Of a stretch of 64,000 nt of DNA, positions 23,441 through 32,339 are shown piece by piece. A program made the translations under genes and the position numbers. This stretch comes from Mycobacterium sp. 852002-51057_SCH5723018 (lineage in GTDB: Bacteria > Actinomycetota > Actinomycetes > Mycobacteriales > Mycobacteriaceae): positions 115,038 through 179,037 of the forward strand of contig NZ_LZIR01000127.1 in assembly GCF_001667035.1 (NCBI RefSeq). Reading direction: 5' to 3'. The notes under the pieces are model-generated. The model did not search any database, was not told the DNA's origin, and worked only from the letters and a program-made list of their open reading frames with translations. Each line of letters opens with the position of its first letter. The first letter of the stretch is position 1.

Positions 23441-25455
23441 TTCGCTAGCCCGTTCAACACACAGACCCGGACCAGGTCGCGCTTGCCCTTGACCTTCGCC
23501 CAGCAGTGTTGGCTCACCCGGGCGGCCGCGCCCAGTGCCGCCGCCGTGGTGGGGCCCAGTACCACCTGGCCGGGCTGAGCCAGGTTTTCCAGACGCGCCG
23601 CCACGTTTATCGTGTCGCCGATCGCGGTGAAATTGCGCATTTCCGGCGCGCCGACGTTGCCCACCAGCGCCGGCCCGGTGTTGATTCCGACCCGAAAGCG
23701 CGGCCAGTCGGGGTGCCCCACCGCCGCTTCCTCGACGACGGCGTGCAGCGCGAGCCCGGCGCGCGCGGCCCGCAACGCGTGATCGTGCTGGCGCACCGGT
23801 GCGCCCCAGATCGCGATCACCCCGTCGCCGAGGAATTGCAGGACCGTACCGCCGGTCTCCAGGATGGCCGGGACGACCGCGCCGTAGTAGGTGTTGAGCA
23901 TGGTGACCACCTGGTCCGGAGAGGTCGCCTCGGTAAACGGGGTGAAGCCGTGGAGGTCGGCCATTAGCACCGTCACCTCGGCGATCGCGCCACCCAGTCC
24001 CGCCTGGTCGGGATCGGCAAGTAGCGCGGTGGCCACCGCGGGCGACATGTAGCTGCGGAACAGGCCGTCCAGGTGGCGATAGAGCCGGGCGTTCTCCAAA
24101 GCGATCGAGCACTGCATGGTGAACGAGCGCAGCAGCGCGACATCGGCATCGGTGAAGGAGCCGTCCGGCCGGTGTGCCTCGATCGCGCCGGCGACCTGGC
24201 CTTTGACCATCAGGGAAAGCACGAGGGACCCGGAGGGGGCGCGCTGGCAGGCCTCGTCGTTGGCAAAGCTGACCTCGCCGGATCGCAGGAGGCCCAGCCG
24301 GAATCGGTCTCCGGGGAAGGCGTCGGCGATGGCCGCCATCACCCGTTGCAGCAAAGCATCCTCGTCCTGGATGACGCTGGACTCCTGGCCGACCGCGACC
24401 AGCCTGCGCAGCTTGCGCACGCGCTCGCGTTCGGCGCCGAGCGCTTCCGCACCGCGCTTGAGGACGGCAACCTGCTGCTCGGAGAGCTCGAACCGGTCGG
24501 CGAGCCGGGCGGTGACCGCGCCGGGCGCCACTTTCTCGCCGCGCTCGCGGCGCTGCAGCATGTCAACCGTTGCCTCTAACGCGGCGGCGTAATCGCGGCG
24601 CAGGTCGGCGATGGTCTGCTGGGTGGCAAGCGAATCGAACAGCCCCCTGGCCGTGCCCTGCTTGTGGAACTGAACCCGCGCGCTGTAGGCGATGAAGCAG
24701 AAGGCGATCGTCATGAGCACGTGCCACAACCACCACGAGGCGTGCCAGCTCATCCCGAACGCCAAGGCCACCGACGCCTCGGCCAGCAGCATGAACGCGG
24801 TGAGCACCGACATGACGACGACCGCGGGGCGGCGCCGATAGATCGGAAAATATGCCACCGTCGCCACCGCGAACAGCGCGCCGCCGATCAGTGCGGCGAC
24901 CTGCTCGGTACCCTCCACCAGCTCCTGATCCTGGAGCCGGTCCAAAACCCCGGACAGGATCGCCACCGCGCAGGACGCCATCAGCGCACCGAGCAGGATC
25001 AACAGCGGCCGGCGCAATGACCAGAGTCGGGCGCTACGGGCAGGGGTGAAGGTGATCGCCGAGGCCAGCGCCACGGCCCCCGCCAACACCAGGCCCATTC
25101 GGGTCGGCAGCATGAACTCCGCGTCGGAGGTGTCCATTAGAACGTCCGGCGTGAACAGGGCGTGCACCGCGAAAAAGCCGGCGGTCGTGACAAAGACGAG
25201 CGACACCAGCCAGAGGCGGGCGTCGTCGCGGGCGCGGGCCGCCCGGCCGATCAGGGCGCCCAACACCACACTCACCAAAGCCGCAGACAGGACCAAGACG
25301 AAGTGCGCGGCCCGGTTATCCCACTCCAGATCGACTTTGGGTTCGCCCAGCAATAGCCACAGGGCGAGCATCGGCAGCGCCATGTGCATCAGCCAGTTCG
25401 CCGTGCGGAGTCTTGACCCGGGGCGCGAAGCGGCGGCCCGCACCGAAAAACCCAT
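23437..25455 (-). CDS. Membrane adenylate/guanylate cyclase with a GAF domain
   Basis: The 672-residue protein has an N-terminal block of about seven hydrophobic helices (residues about 20-260) and a coiled segment (TIADLRRDYAAALEATVDML). A GAF domain (AIADAFPGDRFRLGLLRSGE to SIALENARLYRHLDGLF) precedes a class III cyclase domain. The cyclase has the metal-binding DLHGFTPFTE and FLGDGVIAIWGAP, the Thr in FTAIGDTIN, and the transition-state Asn and Arg in NVAARLE. The base-selecting Lys usually before FxGDG is Gln (VLQFLGDG). There is no HAMP domain. ATG 25455 was preferred; a GTG at 25473 would add six residues. The ligand for the membrane part or GAF is unknown. Confidence 0.9.
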   Translation of the reverse strand: MGFSVRAAASRPGSRLRTANWLMHMALPMLALWLLLGEPKVDLEWDNRAAHFVLVLSAALVSVVLGALIGRAARARDDARLWLVSLVFVTTAGFFAVHALFTPDVLMDTSDAEFMLPTRMGLVLAGAVALASAITFTPARSARLWSLRRPLLILLGALMASCAVAILSGVLDRLQDQELVEGTEQVAALIGGALFAVATVAYFPIYRRRPAVVVMSVLTAFMLLAEASVALAFGMSWHASWWLWHVLMTIAFCFIAYSARVQFHKQGTARGLFDSLATQQTIADLRRDYAAALEATVDMLQRRERGEKVAPGAVTARLADRFELSEQQVAVLKRGAEALGAERERVRKLRRLVAVGQESSVIQDEDALLQRVMAAIADAFPGDRFRLGLLRSGEVSFANDEACQRAPSGSLVLSLMVKGQVAGAIEAHRPDGSFTDADVALLRSFTMQCSIALENARLYRHLDGLFRSYMSPAVATALLADPDQAGLGGAIAEVTVLMADLHGFTPFTEATSPDQVVTMLNTYYGAVVPAILETGGTVLQFLGDGVIAIWGAPVRQHDHALRAARAGLALHAVVEEAAVGHPDWPRFRVGINTGPALVGNVGAPEMRNFTAIGDTINVAARLENLAQPGQVVLGPTTAAALGAAARVSQHCWAKVKGKRDLVRVCVLNGLAN

Positions 25456-25586
25456 CGCCCCAGTGGAACACATCCAAGCCAGCCGAGTTGGGCGCCGACG
25501 GTTCGACTACTGACGTTGTCAGTACGGGGTGGCCCCTGCGGCCGGGTTGTCCTGCCAAACGCAGTACCTGTAGGCCGGTAGAACGA

Positions 25587-26021
25587 CTAGGACTCGGCCA
25601 GCCTCTTGAGGCACTTCAGATCGGCGGACAGCGTGCGCCCCACCTGGCGGACGGCGACGCGGTCGGCGATGTAGCCGAGTATTCCGCCGGGCGCCTGATA
25701 CGACAGCCGGAATGTCACCTTGGTCCGGCCGTCCGCGCAGTCACGCAGCCGGAACCGCCCACGTAGCGAGATGCCGGTGATGCCCACCCAGGCAATGTCG
25801 CGGTTTTCGTCGAATTCGACGACCTCGATCAGCCCGCCGACGGGCACCGAGCCGATCTTCCAGTGCACGGTGTAGCGCGCACCCATGCCGCGCGGCTGGT
25901 CGTTCGACGACTCCCAGCGTTCCAGGTTCGTCATGAACGACGGGTAGCAATCGGGGTCGCTGACGATCTTCCAGACCGCGTCGCGGTCGGCGTTGATGAC
26001 GCAGCTGCGTTCGACGCGCAT
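25587..26021 (-). CDS. SRPBCC (polyketide cyclase/START-like) protein
   Basis: The 144-residue protein opens MRVERSCVINADRDAVWKIV, continues SDPDCYPSFMTNLERWES and LRGRFRLRDCADGRTKVTFR, and ends in a helix RQVGRTLSADLKCLKRLAES. This is the helix-grip ligand-binding pattern. The ATG shares its A with the TGA of the acyltransferase upstream (TGATG), so the two genes are coupled. It is the last gene of a leftward set that begins with the F420-type oxidoreductase. The ligand is unknown. Confidence 0.85.
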   Translation of the reverse strand: MRVERSCVINADRDAVWKIVSDPDCYPSFMTNLERWESSNDQPRGMGARYTVHWKIGSVPVGGLIEVVEFDENRDIAWVGITGISLRGRFRLRDCADGRTKVTFRLSYQAPGGILGYIADRVAVRQVGRTLSADLKCLKRLAES

Positions 26022-26854
26022 CAGCCGATCACCGGGAATCGACGCTCGGCGGCCAGCCGGTCGACGCCGCCCTGCAGGCTGGCCATCACCTTGTCGTGCA
26101 CCGCCTGGTCGTCGCCGTCGACCTCGATCGGGTCCTGCACCTCGATCACGATCTTGGTGGGCAGCGGGATGTGCCCGGCCAGGTCGCTGATGTTCAGGCC
26201 CCACGGCAGTGCCAGTGATATCGGAATGCTCTTGAGCCGCAGCAACTTATCGGCCATCAGCAGTTTGGCGAGCCACTGCCCGCGGTCGAGGAACAACGCG
26301 CTCTCCTGACCACCGACGCTGGCGACCGGGACGATCGGCACACCGGCCTCCCGGGCCAGCCGCACGTAGCCCATGCGCCCGCCGAAGTCGACCTGGTGGC
26401 GCTCCCAGGACGGCCGGAAGACCTCATAGTCGCCGCCGGGGTATACCAGCAGCGCCGCCCCGGACTCCAGCGCCAACCGGGCGTTCTCATGGTTTGCGGC
26501 GACGGTGCCGAACTTGCGCAGCCAGCCCAGCGGCGGCGCCGAGACGACGAGGTTGTGGGCCAACTGGTAGAAGGGCCGCTCGACGCCGAAGTAGGAACAG
26601 AACGCGAGGGTGAACACGAACGTGTCGGGCGGAACGTTGCCGCCGCTGTGGTTGCCGACCAGGAGCACCGGCCCCTCGGCGGGAATCCGGTCCAGGCCCC
26701 GCACGTCCGCCCGGAAGTACAGCGACGCCAGCAGCCAGGTTCCCGGCAGCTGGTCACGGATGTAGTCGGGATCCCGCTGATCGAGATCGGCTTTGGGCAC
26801 CCGCGACACGACCTGATTGCGGGCCCATTCCAAGATGCCGCCCACGCTAGCCAT
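26021..26854 (-). CDS. Lysophospholipid-acyltransferase-family protein (PlsC/DAGAT-like)
   Basis: This 277-residue predicted membrane-associated acyltransferase has the catalytic block VLLVGNHSGGNVPPDTFVFT. The His-to-Asp spacing is longer than in the classical HX4D motif, as in the hemolysin/DAGAT-like branch. The substrate block LLVYPGGDYEVFRPS replaces the EGTR motif. GVPIVPVASVGGQESALF is the conserved PIVPV segment. It probably transfers an acyl chain to a lipid or alcohol at the inner face of the membrane. It is coupled to the SRPBCC gene by a one-base stop/start overlap and follows the amidohydrolase gene by 31 bases. Confidence 0.87.
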   Translation of the reverse strand: MASVGGILEWARNQVVSRVPKADLDQRDPDYIRDQLPGTWLLASLYFRADVRGLDRIPAEGPVLLVGNHSGGNVPPDTFVFTLAFCSYFGVERPFYQLAHNLVVSAPPLGWLRKFGTVAANHENARLALESGAALLVYPGGDYEVFRPSWERHQVDFGGRMGYVRLAREAGVPIVPVASVGGQESALFLDRGQWLAKLLMADKLLRLKSIPISLALPWGLNISDLAGHIPLPTKIVIEVQDPIEVDGDDQAVHDKVMASLQGGVDRLAAERRFPVIG

Positions 26855-26885
26855 AACCGGCGGTATACCCCGGTGTCACCCGACG

Positions 26886-28019
26886 TCAAACGCCATAGAT
26901 GCGGGCGGCGTTGTGGCGTGCGATCAGGTCGACCACCCGGATGGCGTCGCCCTCGCTCCACTCGCCGTCGGCGACGAATTCACGCAGGACGCGGTGAATT
27001 CCCTTGCGCCACAAGGCCGTTCCCAGAAAGTGCAATTCCGCGGGACCGAACCCGTCCGACGAGTACAGGATCTTGCCGAAGGGCGCCATCTCCAGCAGTC
27101 GGGCGAGGAACGCCGGCGACCGCGCGCCCAGGTAGTTCACGCTCAACCCGCCGTCGAGGTAGACGTTGTTGAACGCCTGCGCCAGGTATCCGGCTTCGCG
27201 CTCGTAGGGATAGCAGTGCAGCAGCACGATCGGGGTGTCGGCGGACTGCCGCACGAAGTCGAGCAGGTAAAGCGGGTTCGCCTTGGCCAGATCGCAGTCG
27301 CGGTCGCCGAAGCCGACGTGGAACTGCAGCGGCTTGCCGAGCCGCAGCGCCTGGTGCAGCCCGAAACGCAGCAGCACCCGATCCCGCAACCGGGTCCCGC
27401 CGCTGTCGCGCCAGCGCGTCGCGGCGTCGGTCACCTGCGACGGCGACGGCTCGGTGAGGTCGCCGTCGAACCCGCCGCGGTACGCCAGGATGGACTTGGT
27501 GCCCACCGCGGTGGCCGCGCGCCGGTGCAGGATCTCTTGGAACGCCGAGGCGTAGTCGCCCGGCGCCCGCGCGGCCTGCTCGGCGACCTGTTCCAGGCGT
27601 ACGACCTCGTGAGCCCGGGCGCCGGAGAACTCGGCCATGCCGGTCACGCCGGCCGTGTCCCCGGTCTCAGAGCCGATTCCGGTGTCCACCAGCCAGTCGC
27701 TCACCTTGGCGGCGGGTAACAACAGCCGCGCCAGCTCGGTCTCGCTGTATTGCCGGCGCTTTTCCCAATAGGATTGCGGATCAGCATGTTTCGGTAAGCC
27801 CAGCACGGGCGCGCAATGGGCGCGGACGGCGAAGCCGAGCTGGGAGTCGAAACCCGAGCCCACGAGCGGATCGGTGTTCGCCTCGTTGAGGGCGTTCTCG
27901 AAGCGCCGGCGGTCCCCCGGCGCCAACCAGCATCCGTGGACGTGCTGGTCGATCAACGCCACATTGTCGATGTGTCCTGCCAGGGCGGAAGAATCGGACG
28001 CCATCACACGCTCGGTCAC
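26886..28019 (-). CDS. FluG-type amidohydrolase, Rv1879 orthologue
   Basis: The 377-residue TIM-barrel hydrolase has a metal-binding start LIDQHVHGCWLAP (HxH), QFHVGFGD, IVLLHCYPY and YSSDGFGPAELHF with the metal Asp. This fits the amidohydrolase_2 family and the N-terminal half of fungal FluG. The GTG start overlaps the glnA3 stop by four bases (GTGA), so the two are co-translated. FluG proteins fuse such a hydrolase to a glutamine-synthetase-like domain; here they are separate neighbouring genes. Removal of gamma-glutamyl or related amides is a reasonable guess, not shown. Confidence 0.88.
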   Translation of the reverse strand: MTERVMASDSSALAGHIDNVALIDQHVHGCWLAPGDRRRFENALNEANTDPLVGSGFDSQLGFAVRAHCAPVLGLPKHADPQSYWEKRRQYSETELARLLLPAAKVSDWLVDTGIGSETGDTAGVTGMAEFSGARAHEVVRLEQVAEQAARAPGDYASAFQEILHRRAATAVGTKSILAYRGGFDGDLTEPSPSQVTDAATRWRDSGGTRLRDRVLLRFGLHQALRLGKPLQFHVGFGDRDCDLAKANPLYLLDFVRQSADTPIVLLHCYPYEREAGYLAQAFNNVYLDGGLSVNYLGARSPAFLARLLEMAPFGKILYSSDGFGPAELHFLGTALWRKGIHRVLREFVADGEWSEGDAIRVVDLIARHNAARIYGV

Positions 28020-29368
28020 AGGCTCCAGGCCATGCGGAACTTGTCGGCCAGTTCCTCCGGGCCCAGGTCGCCGTAGCGCTCGTGCTCGAGGCGGCGGACC
28101 GCGACCACCATGTCGACCGCGGGATCCCCCAGGATGGCCCGCAGCAGCTCCGAACCATCGAGTGCGACAATGACTTCCGCCTGAGCCTGCGACAGCCGGA
28201 GGATGCCGGCGTCGTCGCGATCCGAGTCGGACAGCTTCGCCGGGTCGATGGTGGTTTCCGGCGGCAGCGTGGCTTGGCGCTTGATCCCGTCCAGCGCGAG
28301 CCCGAGGATCGCCGCCGACGCCAGATACGGATTCGCCGACGGGTCAACGATTTTCACTTCGACGTTGCCGCCGTGCGGGCTGCCCGGGCCGCCGGTGATG
28401 AAGCGCACCGCCGCCTCCCGGTTCTCGGTCCCCCAGCACGCGTAGGCCCCGGCCCAGTTGCCGGGGCGCATCCGCAGTCCCGACACGATCGATCCGCACA
28501 GGATGCCCTGGGCCTCGGGCAGTCCGACGATCACGCCCGCCATCGCGCTCTCCCCCGCCGCCGTCATGCCCCCGACACCGGCTCCGTCGGAAAACAGCGG
28601 GCCTTCCGGCGTTCGCAGCGAGAAGTGTTGGTGCGCACCGGAACCCACGCTGTCGGCGAAGGGCGCCGGCGACAGGCTGACGCGCAGCCCGTGGCGGCGG
28701 GCGGCCCGGCCGATGATGAGCCGGGTCAATGCCAGCTGGTCGGCGGCCGCCACCGGCGCCAAAGGCGACAACGAGATCTCGAACTGGTTGGCCCCGTACT
28801 CGGGATGAAACTGCTCGACCCCGACGCCGGCCGCCGTCGCGGCGACGTTGACGTCGCGCACGAAGCCCTCGTGCTCGAGCACGCCGGCGAGGCCGTACTG
28901 TGCCCACAGCGTGGCCGGCAGCCGGTCCCCCTGCGGGTCGACAAGAATGAACTCGATCTCGTGGCCGATGGCCGCCTCGATGCCGGCTTCTTCGAGCGCG
29001 GCCTCGATCCGGAGCAGCGTTCCCCGGGCGCACGCAGCGACGGGTGTGCCGTCCTGCTCGAAGAATGAGGCGGGCGCCCACGCCATGCCGTCGCCGATCA
29101 TGCGCAACGCCGACAGGTCGATGCGCAGGCGCTGATCGCCGATCACACCGACTTCGTCGGTGAACGCGGTGCCGGTCTGGTCAATGGCGAAGGCATGCCA
29201 CACGGGGCTGGCGCCCAGGCCGGGGTCGGCAAAGGTGTTGGTCCGCCGGATCGGCACGGTCTTGGCCTGCGTCAGGCCGGCGGGATTCACGGTGGTGCCG
29301 ATGACCGTGTCGACGCCTTCGGCCTCCAGCTGGGCGATCGCGGCGGCGGCGAGCGGCGTGGCTGTCAT
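28016..29368 (-). CDS. glnA3: Glutamine-synthetase-like protein GlnA3
   Basis: The 450-residue protein is of GS type I fold. The catalytic-domain motifs EIEFILVD, GANQFEISLSPL, GSGAHQHFSL, NWAGAYACWGTENREAAVR and EVKIVDPSANPYLA are present. The length equals M. tuberculosis GlnA3. GlnA3 proteins of actinobacteria act as gamma-glutamyl-polyamine synthetases, not as glutamine synthetases; I infer the same here. The ATG was chosen over a start at 29392 to match that length. It overlaps the FluG-type amidohydrolase by four bases and follows the F420-type oxidoreductase by 30 bases. Confidence 0.92.
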   Translation of the reverse strand: MTATPLAAAAIAQLEAEGVDTVIGTTVNPAGLTQAKTVPIRRTNTFADPGLGASPVWHAFAIDQTGTAFTDEVGVIGDQRLRIDLSALRMIGDGMAWAPASFFEQDGTPVAACARGTLLRIEAALEEAGIEAAIGHEIEFILVDPQGDRLPATLWAQYGLAGVLEHEGFVRDVNVAATAAGVGVEQFHPEYGANQFEISLSPLAPVAAADQLALTRLIIGRAARRHGLRVSLSPAPFADSVGSGAHQHFSLRTPEGPLFSDGAGVGGMTAAGESAMAGVIVGLPEAQGILCGSIVSGLRMRPGNWAGAYACWGTENREAAVRFITGGPGSPHGGNVEVKIVDPSANPYLASAAILGLALDGIKRQATLPPETTIDPAKLSDSDRDDAGILRLSQAQAEVIVALDGSELLRAILGDPAVDMVVAVRRLEHERYGDLGPEELADKFRMAWSL

Positions 29369-29398
29369 GCAGTCATTCTGCAGCCCCGACAAGCCCGA

Positions 29399-30280
29399 TC
29401 AGTTCTGGCGGGCGACCAGCTCGGTGACGAAGCGATCGATGAAGCCATCGAGGGGCCCTCCGCCCGCCGGCCGGATGACAAACTTCGTCAGCCCCGCGTC
29501 GACGTAGGCGTCGAGTTGCCGGTGCAGCCGATCCCAGCCGGCGGCGATCAGCTCGCCGGGATCGAGGTCCGGGCGGCGCCGCCCCCCCCCCGCGGCCAGC
29601 TCCGGGGGCACCTCGCCGTCGGTGACGGCCAGCGAGATTCCGAAGTGATCGGGCTCGATCTGCCGGCCGGCTTCGGCCGCGGCGCGTTCGATCGCGTGCC
29701 GGCCCGCCCGCGCCTCGGCCGGGGTGAGGAAGCTGCCCAGCCAGCCGTCCCCCAGCGCGCCGATGCGCCGAAACGCGGCGGGCGCCGAGCCGCCCAACCA
29801 GATGTCGAGCGGGGGCACCGGCCGCGGAGCCACCGCGGCCGCGGTCACGCTGTAATACCGGCCGGTGTAGTTGGCCGAGTCGTCCACCAGGGCCGAGCGC
29901 AGCACCCGCAACGCCTCGTCGAAGACCGCCGCCCGCTCACCGTCCGGGACCACGAACACCTCGCGCTCGGCCGGAATCGCCGACCGCAGACCGAACGCGG
30001 GAAGGACCCGCTTAGGCGCGACGGCGGCCAGCGAGGCCAACTGTTTGGCCACCAGTACCGGGTGCCGCCCGGGGAGCACGGCCACCGAAGTGCCCGCCTT
30101 CAGCCGGGTCGTCCGGGCCAGCGCGTAGGCCATGCCGACCATCGGGTCGACCGCCGGGGAGTACACCAGCTCGGAGAACCAGATCGAGTCGACCCCGCTG
30201 GATTCCAGGTGATCGACGATGCCGGCGAGCTGATCCGGAGCGGTGTCCGCGCCCAGCCCGACGCCGAAGCGAATCTTCAA
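29399..30280 (-). CDS. LLM-class F420-dependent oxidoreductase
   Basis: The 293-residue TIM-barrel protein has the luciferase-like pattern: MKIRFGVGLGADTAPDQLAG, IWFSELVYSPAVDPMVGMAY, RLKAGTSVAVLPGRHPVLVA and PPLDIWLGGSAPAAFRRIG. The mycobacterial members use reduced F420. A run of ten C (ten G on the coding strand) lies at 29582-29591 and encodes the glycines before RRRPDLDPGE; slippage there would break the frame. It is first in the leftward operon with glnA3, the amidohydrolase, the acyltransferase and the SRPBCC protein. Confidence 0.87.
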   Translation of the reverse strand: MKIRFGVGLGADTAPDQLAGIVDHLESSGVDSIWFSELVYSPAVDPMVGMAYALARTTRLKAGTSVAVLPGRHPVLVAKQLASLAAVAPKRVLPAFGLRSAIPAEREVFVVPDGERAAVFDEALRVLRSALVDDSANYTGRYYSVTAAAVAPRPVPPLDIWLGGSAPAAFRRIGALGDGWLGSFLTPAEARAGRHAIERAAAEAGRQIEPDHFGISLAVTDGEVPPELAAGGGRRRPDLDPGELIAAGWDRLHRQLDAYVDAGLTKFVIRPAGGGPLDGFIDRFVTELVARQN

Positions 30281-30560
30281 CGCTGCGCCTCCGTGTCCCT
30301 CCGAGTTTTACGTACCTGTCGCAACACCGCGGTGCCGCCGTTTGTGCCCGCGACACTCCTCAGCGCTGCAACGTCCAACGACCTCATGGAGATCGAAGGC
30401 GTCAATCAATTCGGCGAAGAAGGCGGTCCAATCGCACGAGGGAAGGTTGTGAGCAGAGCGATTCTAAACCCCTTATTTCCCTGCCCTTTTCATGTTCGTT
30501 GTCGGGTGGAAAACGCCGATGCGCGGGAATAGGAGCGCGCATCACTGGTTGTGGTGGGGG
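30281..30560. other. Intergenic region with no supported gene
   Basis: About 280 bases before the truncated oxidoreductase. It should contain the promoter of the leftward F420-oxidoreductase operon. A leftward stretch of about 51 open codons without a start (including WTAFFAELIDAFDLHEVVG, ending near 30310) has a coding look. It could be the tail of a lost gene, but I cannot place it in a family. Confidence 0.4.
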
Positions 30561-30698
30561 ATGAAAGCGATCGGCTATACCGAATTCGGTGGTTCTCAAG
30601 TCTTGCGTGTCTTGGACTTGCCGGAGCCCCACGCGGGGCGTGGGCAGGTGCGCGTCCGTGTGCAGGCGGCGGCGGTCGTTCCTGCTGACACCTGCTGA
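30561..30698 (+). pseudogene. Truncated N-terminal fragment of an MDR oxidoreductase
   Basis: The 45 residues start MKAIGYTEFGGSQVLRVLDL and PEPHAGRGQVRVRVQAAAV, the start of a quinone-oxidoreductase-like MDR protein, and stop just after PADTC, where the family normally continues. The sequence CCTGCTGACA is tandemly duplicated at 30681-30700, exactly at the break. GTGGGGG precedes the ATG. A complete but different MDR gene starts 32 bases later. The fragment appears to be the stump of a deleted gene. Confidence 0.7.
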
Positions 30699-30730
30699 CA
30701 GCTCCTCATCCGACTGAAAGGACTATCGCT

Positions 30731-31744
30731 ATGCGCGTATACCGATTCGACAACCACGACGGGCTAGACGGTCTCCGATTGCACGACGAACCCCTTCCGT
30801 CGCCGCAACGAGGAGAAGTCCTGCTGCGGATCAAAGCGGTCTCGCTGAATTACCGCGACATAGCGATCCCGCTAGGCCGCTACGTGCGTGACGCCAAAAC
30901 CGGTCTGGTGCCGTGCAGCGACGCCGTCGCCGAAGTCGTCGAAGTGGGCGAAGGCGTCGGTGACTACCGCCCCGGCGACCGGGTGGTAGGGACGTTTCAG
31001 CCCAGGTGGTTCGGTGGGCCAATGCCGGCGAGCGCGGACTCCGACAGCTACGGCAGCGGGCAGGACGGATGGCTCACCGAATACAAAGTGGTATCGCAGG
31101 AATCGGTCGTCGCCGTGCCACCTGCTCTGCCGGACGAACAAGCCGCCACGCTGCCCTGTGCCGGTGTCACCGCCTGGAATGCGCTAGGCGGTCCCGCGCC
31201 GATACGCGCCGGCCAAACCGTATTGACGCTCGGTTCGGGCGGGGTATCGGTCTTCGCCGTGCAGCTCGCGAAACTGCTCGGGGCTCGCGTCATCGCGACG
31301 ACCTCAAGCACTGCCAAGGCGCAGGTGTTGCAATCGCTGGGCGCTGACGATGTCATCAATTACCGCACCGACCCCGACTGGGGCCAACAGGTGCGCCAAT
31401 TGACCGAAGGTCGCGGCGTCGACCGCGTCGTCGAAGTTGGCGGACCGGCCACTATTGAGCAGTCGTTGCGGGCGGTCGCCGTGGGCGGAGAGGTGACCTT
31501 GATCGGCTTCCTGAGCGAGGACAATCCCGGCATCGACTATTTCTTGCTCAAGGGCACCGGCGCAACAACGCGGTCCATCACGGTCGGGGACCGAACAGAT
31601 CTTCAAAGCCTCGTGCGGGCCGTCACCACCGCCGGGCTCACACCTGTGATCGACCACGTCTTCGAATTCTCCGAGGCGAGGGCGGCATTCGAGCGACTGC
31701 GCGACGGAAAGCACCTCGGCAAGCTGGTCATCAGGGTCAACTGA
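30731..31744 (+). CDS. Zinc-free MDR NAD(P)H oxidoreductase
   Basis: The 337-residue medium-chain reductase opens MRVYRFDNHDGLDGLRLHDE and has SLNYRDIAIPLGRY, GDRVVGTFQPRWFGG, the cofactor motif LGSGGVSVFAVQLAKLLGA and ADDVINYRTDPDWGQQV. It lacks the catalytic-zinc Cys/His set, like quinone-oxidoreductase-type enzymes. An AAAGG box lies just before the ATG. Its substrate is unknown. The gene is not in the M. tuberculosis order here, and a broken MDR start lies just upstream. Confidence 0.87.
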   Translation: MRVYRFDNHDGLDGLRLHDEPLPSPQRGEVLLRIKAVSLNYRDIAIPLGRYVRDAKTGLVPCSDAVAEVVEVGEGVGDYRPGDRVVGTFQPRWFGGPMPASADSDSYGSGQDGWLTEYKVVSQESVVAVPPALPDEQAATLPCAGVTAWNALGGPAPIRAGQTVLTLGSGGVSVFAVQLAKLLGARVIATTSSTAKAQVLQSLGADDVINYRTDPDWGQQVRQLTEGRGVDRVVEVGGPATIEQSLRAVAVGGEVTLIGFLSEDNPGIDYFLLKGTGATTRSITVGDRTDLQSLVRAVTTAGLTPVIDHVFEFSEARAAFERLRDGKHLGKLVIRVN

Positions 31745-31800
31745 GGCGGTGCGCACAGGCCGCCCGCCGTCGCGGTGAGTCGAGAAAGGGGTGCGCGCGG

Positions 31801-32295
31801 CTAGGCGCGGCTGGGCAGGGTCAGCTTGCAGGCCTGGCCGATGTCGAGTGTCCTGAGCATCCGTCCCATGCCGACCCACAGCGCGCAGGACATCGCCAGG
31901 TCGGCGAGCAGCTCTTCGGAGAAGTGTTCGTTGCACCGGCTCCAGAAGTCTTCATCGTCGCGCAACTTCGTGTGCTCGGTGCCGAAGCGGTGCGCGAACT
32001 CGGCCGCCAGGCGCTCCTGTTCGCTGTACCCCGGCCAGGTGCGCCAGTCCAGCGCGTGCTCATAGAGCTCCTCGTCGACGCCGGCGGCGGGCCCGTCGGC
32101 GTCGCGGGTGTTCACGCACACGGTGCATTCGTTGTCGTGGGCGATCACCGCCCGGGCCAACTCGCGGGTGCGCATGGGCAGCCGGTTCTTGGTGTAGACC
32201 GCCTGGCTGAAGTTGGCGATCGCGCCGCCGAGGTCGGGCGACTTCGTCGCCCAGCTGTAGATGTCGTCGTCGGCGAACGTTCCGATACGGCTCAT
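31801..32295 (-). CDS. Carboxymuconolactone-decarboxylase/AhpD-like protein
   Basis: The 164-residue all-helical protein has the AhpD-type thiol motif in RAVIAHDNECTVCVNTRDAD (CxxC). It lacks the usual His three residues after the second Cys, so peroxidase-linked function is uncertain. The segment SEELLADLAMSCALWVGMGR is the second conserved helix. It is downstream of and in the same direction as the drug transporter gene, 44 bases away, so the two may share a transcript. Confidence 0.82.
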   Translation of the reverse strand: MSRIGTFADDDIYSWATKSPDLGGAIANFSQAVYTKNRLPMRTRELARAVIAHDNECTVCVNTRDADGPAAGVDEELYEHALDWRTWPGYSEQERLAAEFAHRFGTEHTKLRDDEDFWSRCNEHFSEELLADLAMSCALWVGMGRMLRTLDIGQACKLTLPSRA

Positions 32296-32339
32296 GGCGC
32301 GATGCTACGCCCGCGCCCAGGGTTTTCGGCGAACGGTTC

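Noticed and set aside
30300..30460. Leftward coding-like stretch with WTAFFAELIDAFDLHEVVG
   Set aside because: It follows a stop and has no start codon or recognisable family; too short to call a pseudogene.
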